Numbered from the stretch's first letter, positions 1 to 10,138 are shown. The stretch: DNA of 64,000 nt from Bauldia sp. (GCA_026126065.1 JAHCJY010000004.1:248001-312000); one strand, 5' to 3'. Translations and numbers: made by a program. The notes: generated from the sequence alone by a model not told the origin.

Positions 1-133
1 CCGAACCGTAGACGGAGACGACGACCGGATCGAGCATGCTGCTCGACGCGCGGCCGGTGCGAATGGTCCCAAGTTCGCCCTGGAAGCTGGTGATGGCGCC
101 CTGCATGCGGCGCCTGAGGTCGTCGAGATTCAT
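1..133 (-). CDS. frr: ribosome recycling factor, N-terminal part (cut by window start)
   Basis: Only the first 44 codons lie in the window. The translation begins MNLDDLRRRMQGAI and continues through LGTIRTGRASSSMLDP, the conserved RTGRAS segment of ribosome recycling factor. RRF works with EF-G to split post-termination ribosomes in the cytoplasm. The ATG is preceded by a GGAGG Shine-Dalgarno. It follows pyrH by about 64 bases on the same strand, the classical tsf-pyrH-frr order, which supports the call. The rest of the gene lies beyond position 1. Confidence 0.93.
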   Translation of the reverse strand, partial: MNLDDLRRRMQGAITSFQGELGTIRTGRASSSMLDPVVVSVYGS

Positions 134-197
134 GGCTTCCTCCGTGGACGGCGCCGGGCGGCGGCCCGATGGCCCGGCCGGCGCGTCGCGCGCCTGA

Positions 198-920
198 CTA
201 TCGATCGCTGACGATCGTGCAGCGGCCCCGGCCGTGCAGCACGTCAACCAAAGCGCCGGGGTCGTGAATCGAGAAGACGATTATCGGAATCCCGTTGTCG
301 CGGGCAAGCGCGACGGCGGCGGCGTCCATGACCTCGAGTCCGCGCGCCAGCACCTGATGGTGCGTCAGCGTCTCGAAGCGGACAGCCTTTGGGTCCTTCT
401 TGGGGTCGGCGGAATAGATGCCGTCGACCTTGGTCCCCTTGAGCAGAGCGTCGCAGCCCATCTCGGCTGCCCGCAGCGCTGCACCTGAATCGGTGGTGAA
501 GAACGGATTGCCGGTGCCGCCGGCGAAGATGACGACCTTGCCCCGCTTCATCGCGTTCTCGGCGCGCTGCTGCGTGAAGGTCTCGCAGATCGTCGGCATC
601 GGCACGGCCGAGAAGATCCGGGCTGGGACGCCGTTCTTCTCGAGGCCCTCGTGGAGCGCGATCGCGTTCATCACCGTGGCGAGCATACCCATGTGATCGC
701 CCGCGACGCGATTGCCACCGAGGGCCGCGATCTTCATGCCGCGGAAGATGTTGCCGCCGCCAATGACGATGCCGACCTGGACCCCGGCCGCGACCACGGT
801 CTTCACCTCGCCGGCAACCCGGCCGACCACGGCATCGTCGATGCCGAAAAGCTGACTTCCCAGAAGGGCTTCGCCCGACAGCTTGAGAAGGACCCTCTTG
901 TACCGGAGTCCCTCAGCCAT
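198..920 (-). CDS. pyrH: UMP kinase
   Basis: A 240-residue amino acid kinase family protein that phosphorylates UMP to UDP in pyrimidine nucleotide synthesis; the family is hexameric and cytoplasmic. Visible are the N-terminal KRVLLKLSGEAL phosphate-binding segment (about residues 8-19), the GGGNIFRG loop near residue 55, and the GTGNPFFTTDSGAALRA segment. Length is normal for bacterial PyrH. It sits between tsf and frr on the - strand. A strong hairpin terminator lies between tsf and pyrH, so pyrH-frr probably has its own promoter or depends on readthrough. Confidence 0.97.
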   Translation of the reverse strand: MAEGLRYKRVLLKLSGEALLGSQLFGIDDAVVGRVAGEVKTVVAAGVQVGIVIGGGNIFRGMKIAALGGNRVAGDHMGMLATVMNAIALHEGLEKNGVPARIFSAVPMPTICETFTQQRAENAMKRGKVVIFAGGTGNPFFTTDSGAALRAAEMGCDALLKGTKVDGIYSADPKKDPKAVRFETLTHHQVLARGLEVMDAAAVALARDNGIPIIVFSIHDPGALVDVLHGRGRCTIVSDR

Positions 921-1011
921 CGTCCGCCTCCAAAGTCAGCCTGCGCTGCGCGGGTGTGTACAGGGCGCGCCGAAGCTTGTCACCGCCGGAACGAAGCGAC
1001 GGGCACAAAAT

Positions 1012-1040
1012 GAAACCGGCCCCGCATGGGGGCCGGTTTC
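1012..1040 (-). terminator. intrinsic terminator after rpsB-tsf
   Basis: A perfect 12-bp inverted repeat (GAAACCGGCCCC / GGGGCCGGTTTC) with a 5-base loop lies 29 bases past the tsf stop. On the - strand it is followed by ATTTTGTG, a short U-rich tract, so it should end the rpsB-tsf transcript. Confidence 0.8.
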
Positions 1041-1068
1041 GACCAGTAGAGGGGACGGCGTCGCGCCG

Positions 1069-1998
1069 TCAGTGCCTGGTGCCGGCAGCGGCGGCAACCT
1101 CAGCGGCGAAGTCGGTCTCAGCCTTCTCGATGCCGTCGCCGAGCTTGAACATGCGATAGGCCGCAAGCGCGATCGGAGCACCGACATCGGCCTCGGCGGC
1201 CTTGATGGCCGCCTCGACGGTCAGGTCGGTGTTCATCGTGAACTTCTGGGCGAGGAGAACCGTCTCCTCGTAGAACTTCCGCATCCGCCCATCGACCATC
1301 TTCTCGATGATCGCCTCGGGCTTGCCCGACTCGCGCGCCTGCTCGGCGAAGACGCTCCGCTCGCGCGCCACCACCTCCGCATCGAGGTCGGCGATGTTGA
1401 GCGACAGCGGGCTGGTCGCCGCGACGTGCATGGCGAGCTGCCGGCCAAGCTGGTTGAGCTTGGCCTTGTCACCGGAAGACTCCAGCGCCACCAGCACGCC
1501 AATCTTGCCGAGGTTCGGCGCGACCTGGTTGTGCACGTAGGACGCCACAACGCCGTCCGGCACCGAGAGCTTCTCGCTGCGACGGAGCGTGATGTGCTCG
1601 CCGATGGTGGCGACCGCCTCCTGGATTTCGCGCTCGACCGTGCGGTCGCCGCCCGGGAAGGCGGCGGCCTTCACGGCCTCGGTGTCGCCGCTGGTCGCCA
1701 GCGCGACCCCAGCAACGCTCTTCACGAGCTCCTGGAACTGCGGATTGCGGGCGACGAAGTCGGTCTCCGAGTTCACCTCGACGATCACGGCCTCATTGCC
1801 GCCGGAGGCAACGCCGATCAGGCCTTCCGCGGCGACGCGGCCTGCCTTCTTGGCGGCCTTGGCGAGGCCCTTGGCGCGCAGCCAGTCGATCGCCGCCTCC
1901 ATGTCGCCGCCGGTTTCGGTGAGCGCCGCCTTGCAGTCCATCATGCCCGCTCCGGTCTTGTCCCGGAGCTCTTTCACGCTCGTTGCCGATATCGTCAT
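1069..1998 (-). CDS. tsf: elongation factor Ts
   Basis: A 309-residue nucleotide exchange factor for EF-Tu. The N-terminal UBA-like domain shows [16 protein letters not shown] (about residues 10-25) and the core shows [13 protein letters not shown] (about residues 72-84), the EF-Tu contact motif. Length fits the long proteobacterial form. An AAGAG/GGAG-rich leader precedes the ATG. It lies downstream of rpsB with a structured spacer of about 190 bases and is followed by a terminator. Confidence 0.97.
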   Translation of the reverse strand: MTISATSVKELRDKTGAGMMDCKAALTETGGDMEAAIDWLRAKGLAKAAKKAGRVAAEGLIGVASGGNEAVIVEVNSETDFVARNPQFQELVKSVAGVALATSGDTEAVKAAAFPGGDRTVEREIQEAVATIGEHITLRRSEKLSVPDGVVASYVHNQVAPNLGKIGVLVALESSGDKAKLNQLGRQLAMHVAATSPLSLNIADLDAEVVARERSVFAEQARESGKPEAIIEKMVDGRMRKFYEETVLLAQKFTMNTDLTVEAAIKAAEADVGAPIALAAYRMFKLGDGIEKAETDFAAEVAAAAGTRH

Positions 1999-2186
1999 GA
2001 TCGGTCACTCCATCAAAAGAGAGGAGCCGGGACCCTTGCGGACCCCGGCTGGAAGATATCCTTCAGTCCGTCCCGGGGACGCGACGCGGAGCGTGGTCCG
2101 GTCGGGCCGGATCGCGCTCCTTGCGCCAAGTCCTTGGTGGCGCACGATCTTTTCGAAAGACCGGCATCCACCTTGCGGATCGTGCT

Positions 2187-3215
2187 CTAGGCGGCGGCGC
2201 CTTCCGCCATCATCGTTCGCGCCTGGCCGACCCAGTCGTCGCGCTCGACGCGACCCTTGGCGTTCAGGGCATCGTCGAGGCGCGCGATGTCGTCGGACGA
2301 CATCGCCGCGATCTGGTCGAAGCGCGTCACGCCGAGGGCGTGGAGGCGGCCTTCGAGAACCTTGCCGACTCCCGGAAGGCGGCGAAGATTGTCCGGCTCG
2401 CCTGCCGGACGTTCGAACATCGTCTCCCCGGTGGCGGGAGCTGCTGCCTCGCCCTCTTCGGTCGTGGCGACGGCTTCCTCGACCGGCGGCTCATCCTGGG
2501 CGCCGACGTCAACGCCCATCGTACCCTGCGCCCGACCGATGCCGTCGATCGCCGCACGGGCGATGAGATCGCAGTAGAGGCTGATCGCGCGGCCGGCGTC
2601 GTCATTGCCGGGGATCGGATAGGTAATGCCGTCGGGGCTCGAATTCGAGTCCAGCACCGCGGCAACCGGAATGCCGAGGCGGCGGGCCTCGGTGATCGCG
2701 ATCGCTTCCTTGTTGGTGTCGATCACGAAGATGAGGTCCGGCACGCCGCCCATGTCCTTGATGCCGCCGAGCGCGCTCTCGAGGCGATCGCGCTCACGGG
2801 TGAGGGTCAGGCGCTCCTTCTTGGTGAGGCCGTGGGCCTCGCCGGCGAGGAGCGTGTCGAGCTCGCGCAACCGCTGGATCGACTTCGAGATCGTCTTCCA
2901 GTTCGTCAGCATGCCTCCGAGCCAGCGCGAATTCACGAAATACTGCGCCGAACGCTTGGCCGCCTGGGCGATGGCATCGGAGGCCTGGCGCTTGGTGCCG
3001 ACATAGAGCACGCGGCCACCGTTCGCGACGGTATCCGACACGGCCTGCAGCGCGCGCGCCAGCAGCGGCACGGTCTGCGCGAGGTCGACGATGTGGATGT
3101 TGTTGCGGACGCCGAAGATGAACGAGGCCATCTTCGGGTTCCAGCGGTGCTTCTGATGGCCGAAATGAACGCCGGCTTCCAGAAGCTGACGCATGCTGAA
3201 GTCAGGCAGAGCCAT
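2187..3215 (-). CDS. rpsB: 30S ribosomal protein S2 with C-terminal extension
   Basis: Residues 1-228 form the normal S2 body, with [31 protein letters not shown] and an [16 protein letters not shown] segment near residues 191-206. Residues 230-274 are an acidic Ala/Glu linker. Residues 276-335 form an added domain with [15 protein letters not shown], a helix-hairpin-helix look, ending in [12 protein letters not shown]. This extra module is known from rhizobial S2 and resembles tails on some alphaproteobacterial L21 and NuoE proteins. At 342 residues it is about 100 longer than E. coli S2. First gene of the rpsB-tsf unit. Confidence 0.97.
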   Translation of the reverse strand: MALPDFSMRQLLEAGVHFGHQKHRWNPKMASFIFGVRNNIHIVDLAQTVPLLARALQAVSDTVANGGRVLYVGTKRQASDAIAQAAKRSAQYFVNSRWLGGMLTNWKTISKSIQRLRELDTLLAGEAHGLTKKERLTLTRERDRLESALGGIKDMGGVPDLIFVIDTNKEAIAITEARRLGIPVAAVLDSNSSPDGITYPIPGNDDAGRAISLYCDLIARAAIDGIGRAQGTMGVDVGAQDEPPVEEAVATTEEGEAAAPATGETMFERPAGEPDNLRRLPGVGKVLEGRLHALGVTRFDQIAAMSSDDIARLDDALNAKGRVERDDWVGQARTMMAEGAAA

Positions 3216-3296
3216 GGCTCGCGTATCTCCGTTTTTCCGGTTGAACCTCCGCGGGGCGCGCGGCGAAAGCCGCTATGTGGGCACCGGAAGGACCAA

Positions 3297-3318
3297 CCGT
3301 TCGGCAAAAAGCCGACGG
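3297..3318 (-). other. hairpin in the rpsB leader
   Basis: CCGTCGGC-TTTTT-GCCGAACGG on the - strand forms a stem of 8 pairs with one bulged base, between the rpsB promoter and start codon. It could be part of an S2 autoregulatory leader or a weak attenuator. Nothing else in the sequence settles which. Confidence 0.35.
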
Positions 3319-3355
3319 AGACCCTGTTAGAACCCCGCGTGTGGAATGCGGCGGC

Positions 3356-3383
3356 ATATAGCGGCGAAGTCGCCTCAAAGCAA
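3356..3383 (-). promoter_or_regulatory. promoter of rpsB-tsf
   Basis: On the - strand the -35 box TTGCTT and -10 box CTATAT are separated by 16 bases, a form common for housekeeping promoters in alphaproteobacteria. The -10 box is about 140 bases upstream of the rpsB ATG, leaving a long structured leader. Confidence 0.6.
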
Positions 3384-3460
3384 GAAGGAAGCGGGCGCGT
3401 TTGCGTCGGAACCGCAGTCCCTTGTATCGGCTGCGGTGACAGGAGCGAACTCAGCCTGAC

Positions 3461-4168
3461 ATGACCACTTTCGCGGCGACCGTCCTTACTCTGTTCCCGG
3501 AGCTCTTCCCCGGCCCCCTCGGCGCGAGCCTTGTCGGGCGCGGGCTCGCGGACGGCCTCTGGTCGCTCGAGGCGCGCAACATCCGCGACTCGACGACCGA
3601 CCGCCATCGCACGGTCGACGACACGCCGTCGGGTGGCGGTGCCGGAATGGTGCTGCGGGCGGACGTGCTGGCGGCGGCCATCGACGCGGCGAGCCCGGCG
3701 GGTGACGGGCGCCCTCGGCTCCTGATGAGTCCCCGTGGTGTGCCGATGACGCAGGCGCTCGCCCGCGAACTTGCGACGGGCCCCGGCGTCATCATCGTCG
3801 CCGGACGGTTCGAGGGCGTCGACGAACGGGTGATCGAGGCACGCGGCCTCCGCGAGGTTTCGATCGGCGACTACGTCCTTTCCGGCGGGGACATTGCGGC
3901 GATGGTCGTCCTGGACGCCGTGGTGCGGCTGCTCCCGGGCGTGCTGGGCAACGCCGCCTCGATCGAGAGCGAGAGCTTCGCCGACGGGCTCCTGGAGTAT
4001 CCGCACTACACGCGGCCCCAGGTGTTCGAGGGCCGGCCGATCCCGGACGTCCTGACCTCCGGCGACCATGGGAAGATTGCGGCCTGGCGCCGCGGCGAAG
4101 CGGAACGCCTGACTGCCGAGCGTCGGCCGGACCTGCTTGCGGCCGCACATGCGCCGCCCCGGCGCTAG
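3461..4168 (+). CDS. trmD: tRNA (guanine-37-N1)-methyltransferase
   Basis: A 235-residue SPOUT methyltransferase that puts a methyl group from SAM on N1 of G37 in tRNA and so prevents frameshifting. The N-terminal VLTLFPELF, the [12 protein letters not shown] segment, and the trefoil-knot sequence [18 protein letters not shown] (about residues 135-152) are all present, as is the [11 protein letters not shown] motif. It is divergent from rpsB. rplS, its usual partner, lies about 1.3 kb downstream beyond a gene on the opposite strand. The last bases overlap the convergent neighbour at a shared CTAG. Confidence 0.97.
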   Translation: MTTFAATVLTLFPELFPGPLGASLVGRGLADGLWSLEARNIRDSTTDRHRTVDDTPSGGGAGMVLRADVLAAAIDAASPAGDGRPRLLMSPRGVPMTQALARELATGPGVIIVAGRFEGVDERVIEARGLREVSIGDYVLSGGDIAAMVVLDAVVRLLPGVLGNAASIESESFADGLLEYPHYTRPQVFEGRPIPDVLTSGDHGKIAAWRRGEAERLTAERRPDLLAAAHAPPRR

Positions 4169-5028
4169 ACTGGTCTCCCGACGCGCCAGGAGCGCACGAG
4201 GAATTCTCGAAAGGTTTCGGGATCCCGGCCCGTGAGAGAGGCGAAGTCCGTCGACACCCGGCCATATCGGCCCTCGGCGATCGACCCGCACAGGGTCGTA
4301 AAGGCCCGCGGCCAGGGCGCGGTGAGGCGCTTCCCGGTCCACATCAAGTAGTCGTCCTGCGAGCATGGGCGGTAGCGCAGCGGCGTTCCGGTCGCGTCGG
4401 AATACGACGCCGCAATCTCGGCGACGCCAAGTGCCTGCGATCCGGTGACGAGGTAGTGGGAGCCCGGCTTTCTGCCGACCGCCGCCTCGGTCACGGCGAC
4501 GGCCACGTCGTCGCGCGAGATCGGTGCAACCCGTCCGTCTCCCGCCGGCAGTGCGAGCACGCCCGAGTCGACACCCGATTCCAGCCAATACTGGAGAATG
4601 AAGTCCGAATAGATCCCGCAACGGAGGACGGTGGCCGGGATGCCGCTATCCGCCAGGCGGCGCTCGGCGTCTTGATAGACCGGCGCGAAGTAGAACGACG
4701 ACCCGACGTCCACGTCGACGATGCTGGTGAAAGTGATGTGGCGGACCCGCTGCTTCCTCGCAGCCTCGATGACGTTGGTGTGGTGGCGCATCACGGCGCC
4801 GGCCTCGCCATCGCTCGCGATGAAGACGAGTGAATCGATGCCCGCGAGTGCGGCCGTCACGGCCGGAACATCCTCGTAGTCCGCCACGCGCAACGGCACT
4901 TCGCGCGGGACGAGCCGCGCTGCGGCGGCGACGTTGCGGACCATTGCCGCCACATCCTCGCCGCGGGTCGAAAGGAGGGAGACCACAGCCCGCCCGACAT
5001 GCCCGGTTGCGCCGGTGACCAGGATCAT
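4165..5028 (-). CDS. NmrA-like NAD(P)-binding oxidoreductase
   Basis: A 287-residue Rossmann-fold protein of the atypical SDR/NmrA class (also annotated as QorB- or azoreductase-like). The N-terminal VTGATGHVG (residues 4-12) is the dinucleotide-binding loop. The [13 protein letters not shown] strand and a central substrate region follow. No catalytic YxxxK is obvious, as is usual in NmrA-like proteins, so it may be a redox sensor or a quinone/flavin-type reductase. It lies between trmD and rplS on the opposite strand and overlaps the trmD 3' end by four bases. Confidence 0.8.
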   Translation of the reverse strand: MILVTGATGHVGRAVVSLLSTRGEDVAAMVRNVAAAARLVPREVPLRVADYEDVPAVTAALAGIDSLVFIASDGEAGAVMRHHTNVIEAARKQRVRHITFTSIVDVDVGSSFYFAPVYQDAERRLADSGIPATVLRCGIYSDFILQYWLESGVDSGVLALPAGDGRVAPISRDDVAVAVTEAAVGRKPGSHYLVTGSQALGVAEIAASYSDATGTPLRYRPCSQDDYLMWTGKRLTAPWPRAFTTLCGSIAEGRYGRVSTDFASLTGRDPETFREFLVRSWRVGRPV

Positions 5029-5509
5029 CGCGCCGCTCCAGCGTTCGTCGGGGTCAATACCCAGCGTCGTCCCGGCCGATCAATGACCGGACGCCGACGG
5101 CAGTGTCGGAACCCACGAAACCCGCCACCGCTGCCGCTGTCCACCTCCCCAATCGTTCACGGAATCGCCACATGGCGCGGCGCGGAGGCCGAGCGCGCGA
5201 CTGCGGCGGCCTCCCGACCTGCTCCGGCCGATTTGGAACGTAGGATCCTGCTCAAACAGCGCAGGTGCTGCGGGGCGACTGCGACGGGTGCGTACGCGCC
5301 TGTGAATCGTCGCGTCGGCGCCGGTCACACACCGCAAGCCAGACGGTCGGAGCATAGGCGGTCCGGCGGCGTCGCGCGGCCGTTTATCCATCGACAACCC
5401 CCCATCGTTCCTGTATGGACCCGCCAACATCAGCCGACCGGATGGTTCGCGGCGCTGGCACATGCGCCGGATTGCCGTTACCGTCGACGGCCAGCCAGGG
5501 TTCCCTGCC
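5029..5509. other. intergenic region ahead of rplS, no gene recognised
   Basis: About 480 bases between the start of the NmrA-like gene and rplS. Open frames cross it on both strands, but none has a family signature, signal peptide or convincing ribosome-binding site. It should hold the divergent promoters for the oxidoreductase and for rplS; no clear -35/-10 pair stood out. Confidence 0.5.
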
Positions 5510-5890
5510 ATGAACATCATTCAGCAGCTCGAGAAAGAGCAGGCGGACATCGTCGCCGCCAAGCGTCCCGTTCCGGAATTCGCTCCGGGCGACACGCTCC
5601 GTGTCAACGTGAAGGTCACGGAAGGCACCCGCACCCGCGTGCAGGCCTATGAGGGCGTGTGCATCGCGCGTTCCGGCGGCGGCCTCTCCGAGAGCTTCAC
5701 CGTGCGGAAGATTTCGTACGGCGAAGGCGTCGAGCGCGTCTTCCCGGTGTACTCGCCGCAGATCGATTCGATCGTTGTCGTCCGTCGCGGCAAGGTCCGT
5801 CGCGCGAAGCTGTATTATCTCCGCGGCCTCCGTGGTAAGTCGGCGCGTATCGTCGAGCGGACGGACGCCAAGGTCACCGCCGCCGAGTAG
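5510..5890 (+). CDS. rplS: 50S ribosomal protein L19
   Basis: A 126-residue ribosomal protein starting [11 protein letters not shown], the standard L19 N-terminus. The frame is open 16 codons further upstream but that part is not L19. Conserved segments are [25 protein letters not shown] and the C-terminal [22 protein letters not shown]19 sits at the interface of the 30S and 50S subunits. It is separated from trmD by an inserted opposite-strand gene, so it must have its own promoter. The next gene starts 21 bases after the stop. Confidence 0.97.
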   Translation: MNIIQQLEKEQADIVAAKRPVPEFAPGDTLRVNVKVTEGTRTRVQAYEGVCIARSGGGLSESFTVRKISYGEGVERVFPVYSPQIDSIVVVRRGKVRRAKLYYLRGLRGKSARIVERTDAKVTAAE

Positions 5891-5911
5891 CGGCCCGCGG
5901 CGGAGGCGGCC

Positions 5912-6949
5912 TTGTCGGACGACAGACCCGCAACCGTCCCGCTCGACCACACCGCCTCGACCGAGCGCGGAAACGACTTCGAGACGCCAGGGCAGCCGGG
6001 GCGGCGCGGCCTCAGCCGGCGCGCGTTCATCTTCGGCGCCGCCGCCACGCTTCCGCTAGCGGTCTCGGGATACGCGGTGGCAGTAGAGCCACGCCGCGGC
6101 CCGATCCTCACCACCTACCAGCTCAGTCCGCCCGACTGGCGCCCGTCGGACGGCCTCCTCCGCATCGGGGTCATCGCCGACCTTCACGCGTGCGAACCGT
6201 TCATGCCGGTGCACCGGATCGAGGAGATCGTCGAGGGGGCCAACGCGCTGGAGCCCGACATCTTCGTCCTCCTCGGCGATTTCGTGGAGGGCCTCAACGG
6301 TTTCTACGCCAAACCCCTCCCGATGGCGGACTGGGCCAATGCGCTGGCCCAGTTGCGATCGCCGCTCGGCTCCTTCGCGATCCTCGGCAATCATGACTGG
6401 TGGCACGATCCGACCGACCGGGCGAGCGCGGTGCGCGCGACGCTCGCGGCGCGCGCCATCCCGGTGCTGGAGAACGACGCACTCCTGATCCGGCGTCCGG
6501 GAACGGCGGGCTTCTGGCTGGGGGGCCTTGGCGACCAGCTCGCGTTCAAGGGAACCGGCCGCGGCGTCGACGACATGGGCCGGCTCCTGTCGCAGATACC
6601 GGACGACGGCCGGCCGGCGATTCTGCTGGCGCACGAGCCCGACGTGTTCCCTCAGGTCCCGGCCAGGTTCGGGCTGACCCTTTCCGGCCACACGCATGGC
6701 GGCCAGATCGCCCTCCCGCTGATCGGGCGTTTCCCGGTCGCCTCGCACTACGGCCAGCGCTACGCCTATGGCCACGTCCATGAACGGGATCGGCACCTGA
6801 TCGTGTCGGCAGGGCTCGGCGTCTCGGGCGTTCCGGTCCGCTTCGGCGTGCCTCCGGAGATCGTGCTGGTCGAGGTCGGCGCGCCGGAGACCTTAGCGCT
6901 CCACAATGCCCAGAATCGGGCCGAACAGACCACCGCCCTGACGCTCTAG
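5912..6949 (+). CDS. exported metallophosphoesterase (YkuE/YaeI type)
   Basis: A 345-residue protein. The TTG start is preceded by GGAGG at a good distance and lies 21 bases after rplS. Residues 30-58 contain RRGLSRRAFIFGAAA, a twin-arginine signal, so it is likely exported folded by Tat. The metal-binding motifs of the calcineurin-like fold are complete: VIADLHA, LLGDFVEG, LGNHDWWHD, LAHEPD and LSGHTHGGQI. Relatives act on phosphodiesters, including UDP-diacylglucosamine-like lipids; the substrate here is unknown. Its 3' end overlaps the convergent gene by 57 bases. Confidence 0.88.
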   Translation: MSDDRPATVPLDHTASTERGNDFETPGQPGRRGLSRRAFIFGAAATLPLAVSGYAVAVEPRRGPILTTYQLSPPDWRPSDGLLRIGVIADLHACEPFMPVHRIEEIVEGANALEPDIFVLLGDFVEGLNGFYAKPLPMADWANALAQLRSPLGSFAILGNHDWWHDPTDRASAVRATLAARAIPVLENDALLIRRPGTAGFWLGGLGDQLAFKGTGRGVDDMGRLLSQIPDDGRPAILLAHEPDVFPQVPARFGLTLSGHTHGGQIALPLIGRFPVASHYGQRYAYGHVHERDRHLIVSAGLGVSGVPVRFGVPPEIVLVEVGAPETLALHNAQNRAEQTTALTL

Positions 6950-7675
6950 CTGCGGCGCATAAACCGACGACACCGAGCCATCGAGATAGAGCGCGTCACG
7001 TGCGCCGAGCCGATCCCGGAAGAATATCGCAAAATCGTAGAACGTGACCCCGCCGTGCGACAGCGCGAACGCCACGGTGTTCGGCCCCACAATGCCGACG
7101 CCGTTGCGGATCTTGCGGGAATCGCTGTCCACGAGGAATCGCGGATGGATCGTGCCGTCGATCAGCAGCATCGGCCCCGACTGAGTGGCGTAGACCGCCG
7201 GCGGCCGTTCGGCGAGGAAGCGCTGCGTCTCGGAAACGCCGGCCATGCCCTCGCCCCACCAGAAGATGCCATTGGGCATCAGGTGGAAATTGCCGGGACC
7301 CTCGTTTGTGTTCGCGGCCCTCAACTCGACGCCGTCCTCGACGTAGAGGCCGATGGGCCGGTACTCGTCGTCGAACATGCCGGCATTCATGGCGAAGGAA
7401 AGCCGCAGCCCCTGCGCCGCCAGTGCCGCATCGACCGCGCGGAACGTCCGGTACGGCGCGCCCGTTGCGCCGCTCCAGAACAGGCGAAGGTCGGACTGGT
7501 TCAAATCGGCGATGCAGACGGTGTAGGCGACGCCGTCGAAGTCGACCTCCTCGCAACTCGGAGGGGCCGCCAGCGCCGCCGGCGCGCCGACGAGGACGGG
7601 GAGCGACAAGACGGCGGCCGCCATGCCGCGACGGCAGGCGCGGAAAACTTGACCGCGTGTGGTGGCGTATCCCAT
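6893..7675 (-). CDS. exported phosphodiester glycosidase-like (NAGPA-domain) protein
   Basis: A 260-residue protein with an N-terminal signal peptide (RGMAAAVLSLPVLVGAPAALA, cleaved near residue 36). The body shows the NAGPA fold signatures FAMNAGMFD, GNFHLMPNGIFWW, ATQSGPML and the C-terminal ALYLDGSVSSVY. Named members hydrolyse phosphodiester-linked sugars (N-acetylglucosamine-1-phosphodiester alpha-N-acetylglucosaminidase). A periplasmic role is likely; the substrate cannot be read from sequence. It converges on the metallophosphoesterase, overlapping 57 bases, and is divergent from leuC. Confidence 0.82.
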   Translation of the reverse strand: MGYATTRGQVFRACRRGMAAAVLSLPVLVGAPAALAAPPSCEEVDFDGVAYTVCIADLNQSDLRLFWSGATGAPYRTFRAVDAALAAQGLRLSFAMNAGMFDDEYRPIGLYVEDGVELRAANTNEGPGNFHLMPNGIFWWGEGMAGVSETQRFLAERPPAVYATQSGPMLLIDGTIHPRFLVDSDSRKIRNGVGIVGPNTVAFALSHGGVTFYDFAIFFRDRLGARDALYLDGSVSSVYAPQLERQGGGLFGPILGIVER

Positions 7676-7713
7676 ATCAGCGGTCCAAACCCTAGAAAGC
7701 CCTTGTGTTTGCC

Positions 7714-9126
7714 ATGGCTGCGACCACGCTCTACGACAAGATCTGGACCGATCATCTGGTGGACGATGCTCCCGATGGGACCGCCCTCCTCTACATCGAT
7801 CGCCATCTCGTCCACGAGGTGACCTCGCCGCAGGCGTTCGAGGGGCTCCGGATGGCGCACCGGAAGGTGCATGCCCCGGAGAAGACCCTCGCGGTCGTCG
7901 ACCACAACGTGCCCACGAGCGACCGCAGGTTCGGCATCTCGGATCCCGAATCGGCGACTCAAGTTGCTACTCTGGCAGAGAATGCGGCCGAATTCGGGGT
8001 CGAGTACTTCAACGAACTCGATCGCCGGCAGGGTATCGTCCACATCGTGGGTCCCGAGCAGGGCTTCACCCTGCCCGGCATGACGATCGTCTGCGGTGAC
8101 AGCCATACCTCCACGCACGGCGCATTCGGCGCGCTGGCGCACGGCATCGGCACCAGCGAGGTGGAGCACGTCCTCGCCACGCAGACGCTGATCCAGCGCA
8201 AGGCGAAGAACATGCGCGTGACGGTCGACGGCGCGTTGCCGGACGGCGTCACCGCGAAGGACATCATCCTCGCCATCATCGGCAAGATCGGGACTGCCGG
8301 CGGCACCGGCCACGTCCTCGAATATGCCGGCGAGGCGATCCGCGCCCTGTCGATGGAAGGCCGGATGACGATCTGCAACATGTCGATCGAGGGTGGCGCC
8401 CGCGCCGGGCTGATCGCGCCGGACCAGACGACGTTCGACTACATTTTTGGCCGCCCGAAGGCGCCGAAAGGCGCCAACTGGGACGCCGCGATGCGGTATT
8501 GGGAGACGCTCCGCTCCGACGACGACGCGCATTTCGATACCGAGATCCGCCTCGACGCCGGCTCGCTGCCGCCGCTCGTCACCTGGGGCACCAGCCCGGA
8601 GAACGTGATCACGATTGACGGCCGCGTGCCGGATCCGGCCCTGATCGCCGATCCCGACAAGCGCCGCGCGATCGAGCGCGCCCTGGCCTATATGGGCCTC
8701 GAGGCCAACACGCCGATCCAGGACGTGTCGATCAACCGCGTCTTCCTCGGCTCATGCACCAATGGCCGCATCGAGGATCTCCGCGCCGCGGCAAAGGTGA
8801 TCGCCGGCCACAAGGTCCACGAGGGCGTCTCGGCGATGGTTGTCCCTGGCTCGGGCCTCGTGAAGGAGCAGGCCGAGGCCGAAGGGCTGGACGTGATCTT
8901 CCGCGCGGCAGGCTTCGACTGGCGCGAGCCGGGCTGCTCGATGTGCCTTGCCATGAACGCCGACCGCCTCGCTCCCGGCGAGCGCTGCGCCTCGACCTCG
9001 AACCGCAATTTCGAGGGCCGTCAGGGCTTCAAGGGCCGCACGCACCTCGTGTCGCCGGCGATGGCGGCTGCGGCGGCGATCGCGGGGCGGTTCGTGGATA
9101 TCCGGGACTGGCCGCGGGCGGCCTAG
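7714..9126 (+). CDS. leuC: 3-isopropylmalate dehydratase large subunit
   Basis: A 470-residue aconitase-family protein that converts 2-isopropylmalate to 3-isopropylmalate in leucine synthesis, together with LeuD. The 4Fe-4S ligands are visible in [10 protein letters not shown] and in [21 protein letters not shown] and the C-terminal [12 protein letters not shown] are also typical. The ATG at 7714 gives [11 protein letters not shown], the usual start; a GTG three codons earlier is possible. Its partner leuD lies 4.9 kb downstream after an accessory block. Confidence 0.97.
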   Translation: MAATTLYDKIWTDHLVDDAPDGTALLYIDRHLVHEVTSPQAFEGLRMAHRKVHAPEKTLAVVDHNVPTSDRRFGISDPESATQVATLAENAAEFGVEYFNELDRRQGIVHIVGPEQGFTLPGMTIVCGDSHTSTHGAFGALAHGIGTSEVEHVLATQTLIQRKAKNMRVTVDGALPDGVTAKDIILAIIGKIGTAGGTGHVLEYAGEAIRALSMEGRMTICNMSIEGGARAGLIAPDQTTFDYIFGRPKAPKGANWDAAMRYWETLRSDDDAHFDTEIRLDAGSLPPLVTWGTSPENVITIDGRVPDPALIADPDKRRAIERALAYMGLEANTPIQDVSINRVFLGSCTNGRIEDLRAAAKVIAGHKVHEGVSAMVVPGSGLVKEQAEAEGLDVIFRAAGFDWREPGCSMCLAMNADRLAPGERCASTSNRNFEGRQGFKGRTHLVSPAMAAAAAIAGRFVDIRDWPRAA

Positions 9127-9140
9127 TTGGGGGATGCCGA

Positions 9141-10037
9141 ATGCCGACGGCAAGGACCACCGCCATCTGGGTCGTCCTAGTCCTTCTGATCACGGGACTG
9201 CTGGCTGTCTCTCCGCTTGCTCAGTGGCGCGCCATCAGCGGCGGTGTTGGTCACGAAACGGAAGGCGATTGCCCCGCGACGTCTGGCTCCGTCGTAGCTG
9301 ACCTTTGCGCTCAACTGCGCATGGCTGATGCTGCCGAACGAGTGGTCGATCTCGGCTGGTGGCAGTTTGCTCTTGGGATTCTAACTTTGGCTGGGTTGGG
9401 TCTGACGGTACATTTTGCTCGGATCGCTGCGAACGCTGGAATAGACTCCTCCAAGGCAGCAACGCTCTCCACGGTTTTTGCAGAATCACAAAACAAGCTG
9501 TCTGAGCTCTCTCTTATCGCTGGTCAGCGTGCTTATGTTCACTACAATTCGATTGGTTATGTTTCCCACCGGACCGACAACGAGCAACGTCTGTTTTGGC
9601 GGCTGCATCCCAACTGGGTCAATGTTGGGAATACTCCTGCAAAAAATTGTCGATTTGAAGTAAAGAGCAAGCTTATCGATGTTTCCGACGACGAATATTT
9701 TGACTTGTCGCTCAATGCTTTGATGCTTTCGTCGCCAATCGACCTTCATCAAGGAGCCACTATCCGATCCGGTCAACTCTCGGTGTGGGGAGATGAACTG
9801 GCCGAAGTCAAGCACGGAAAGAAGCGACTGTTTGTCTGGGGAGCGATTCAGTATGTCGACGTTTTTCCAAATACCCCGACGCACATGACTAGATTCATGG
9901 TAGAGGCTAAGAATATTACTGGCGATCCAACCAACAATTTTCACGCCGACACTAATATTGTGGCGATTGACTGGGTAAATATTGGCCGCCACACTTGTAC
10001 AGACGAGGGATGCGCGGCAACCGTTAAGCGTCGATAA
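9141..10037 (+). CDS. AT-rich hypothetical membrane protein
   Basis: A 298-residue protein of no family I recognise. Hydrophobic segments at about residues 8-26 and 73-93 bracket a roughly 45-residue loop with two cysteines. The remainder is a soluble domain rich in aromatic residues (RAYVHYNSIGY, HPNWVNVGNTPAKNCRF, VWGAIQYVDVFPN). Two-helix proteins with a C-terminal beta-rich domain of this look are often scattered orphans. Base composition drops strongly below the neighbours after the first 200 bases, which suggests acquisition. The start ATG lies 15 bases after the leuC stop, with GGGGG just upstream. Confidence 0.7.
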   Translation: MPTARTTAIWVVLVLLITGLLAVSPLAQWRAISGGVGHETEGDCPATSGSVVADLCAQLRMADAAERVVDLGWWQFALGILTLAGLGLTVHFARIAANAGIDSSKAATLSTVFAESQNKLSELSLIAGQRAYVHYNSIGYVSHRTDNEQRLFWRLHPNWVNVGNTPAKNCRFEVKSKLIDVSDDEYFDLSLNALMLSSPIDLHQGATIRSGQLSVWGDELAEVKHGKKRLFVWGAIQYVDVFPNTPTHMTRFMVEAKNITGDPTNNFHADTNIVAIDWVNIGRHTCTDEGCAATVKRR

Positions 10038-10138
10038 TAGTTGGGAATCCGTCAAATAGGCGCCTGCGCGTGGCGGCATTCTCATATCGCGGTGAGCGGG
10101 TGGTCGCGGTGAAACGATTGCGTCTAAAGGAAGCGCCT

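Noticed and set aside
5080..5520. A 146-codon - strand frame ahead of rplS
   Set aside because: Arg/Pro-rich with no motif, and it would overlap the rplS start region; it looks like a chance frame in high-GC DNA.
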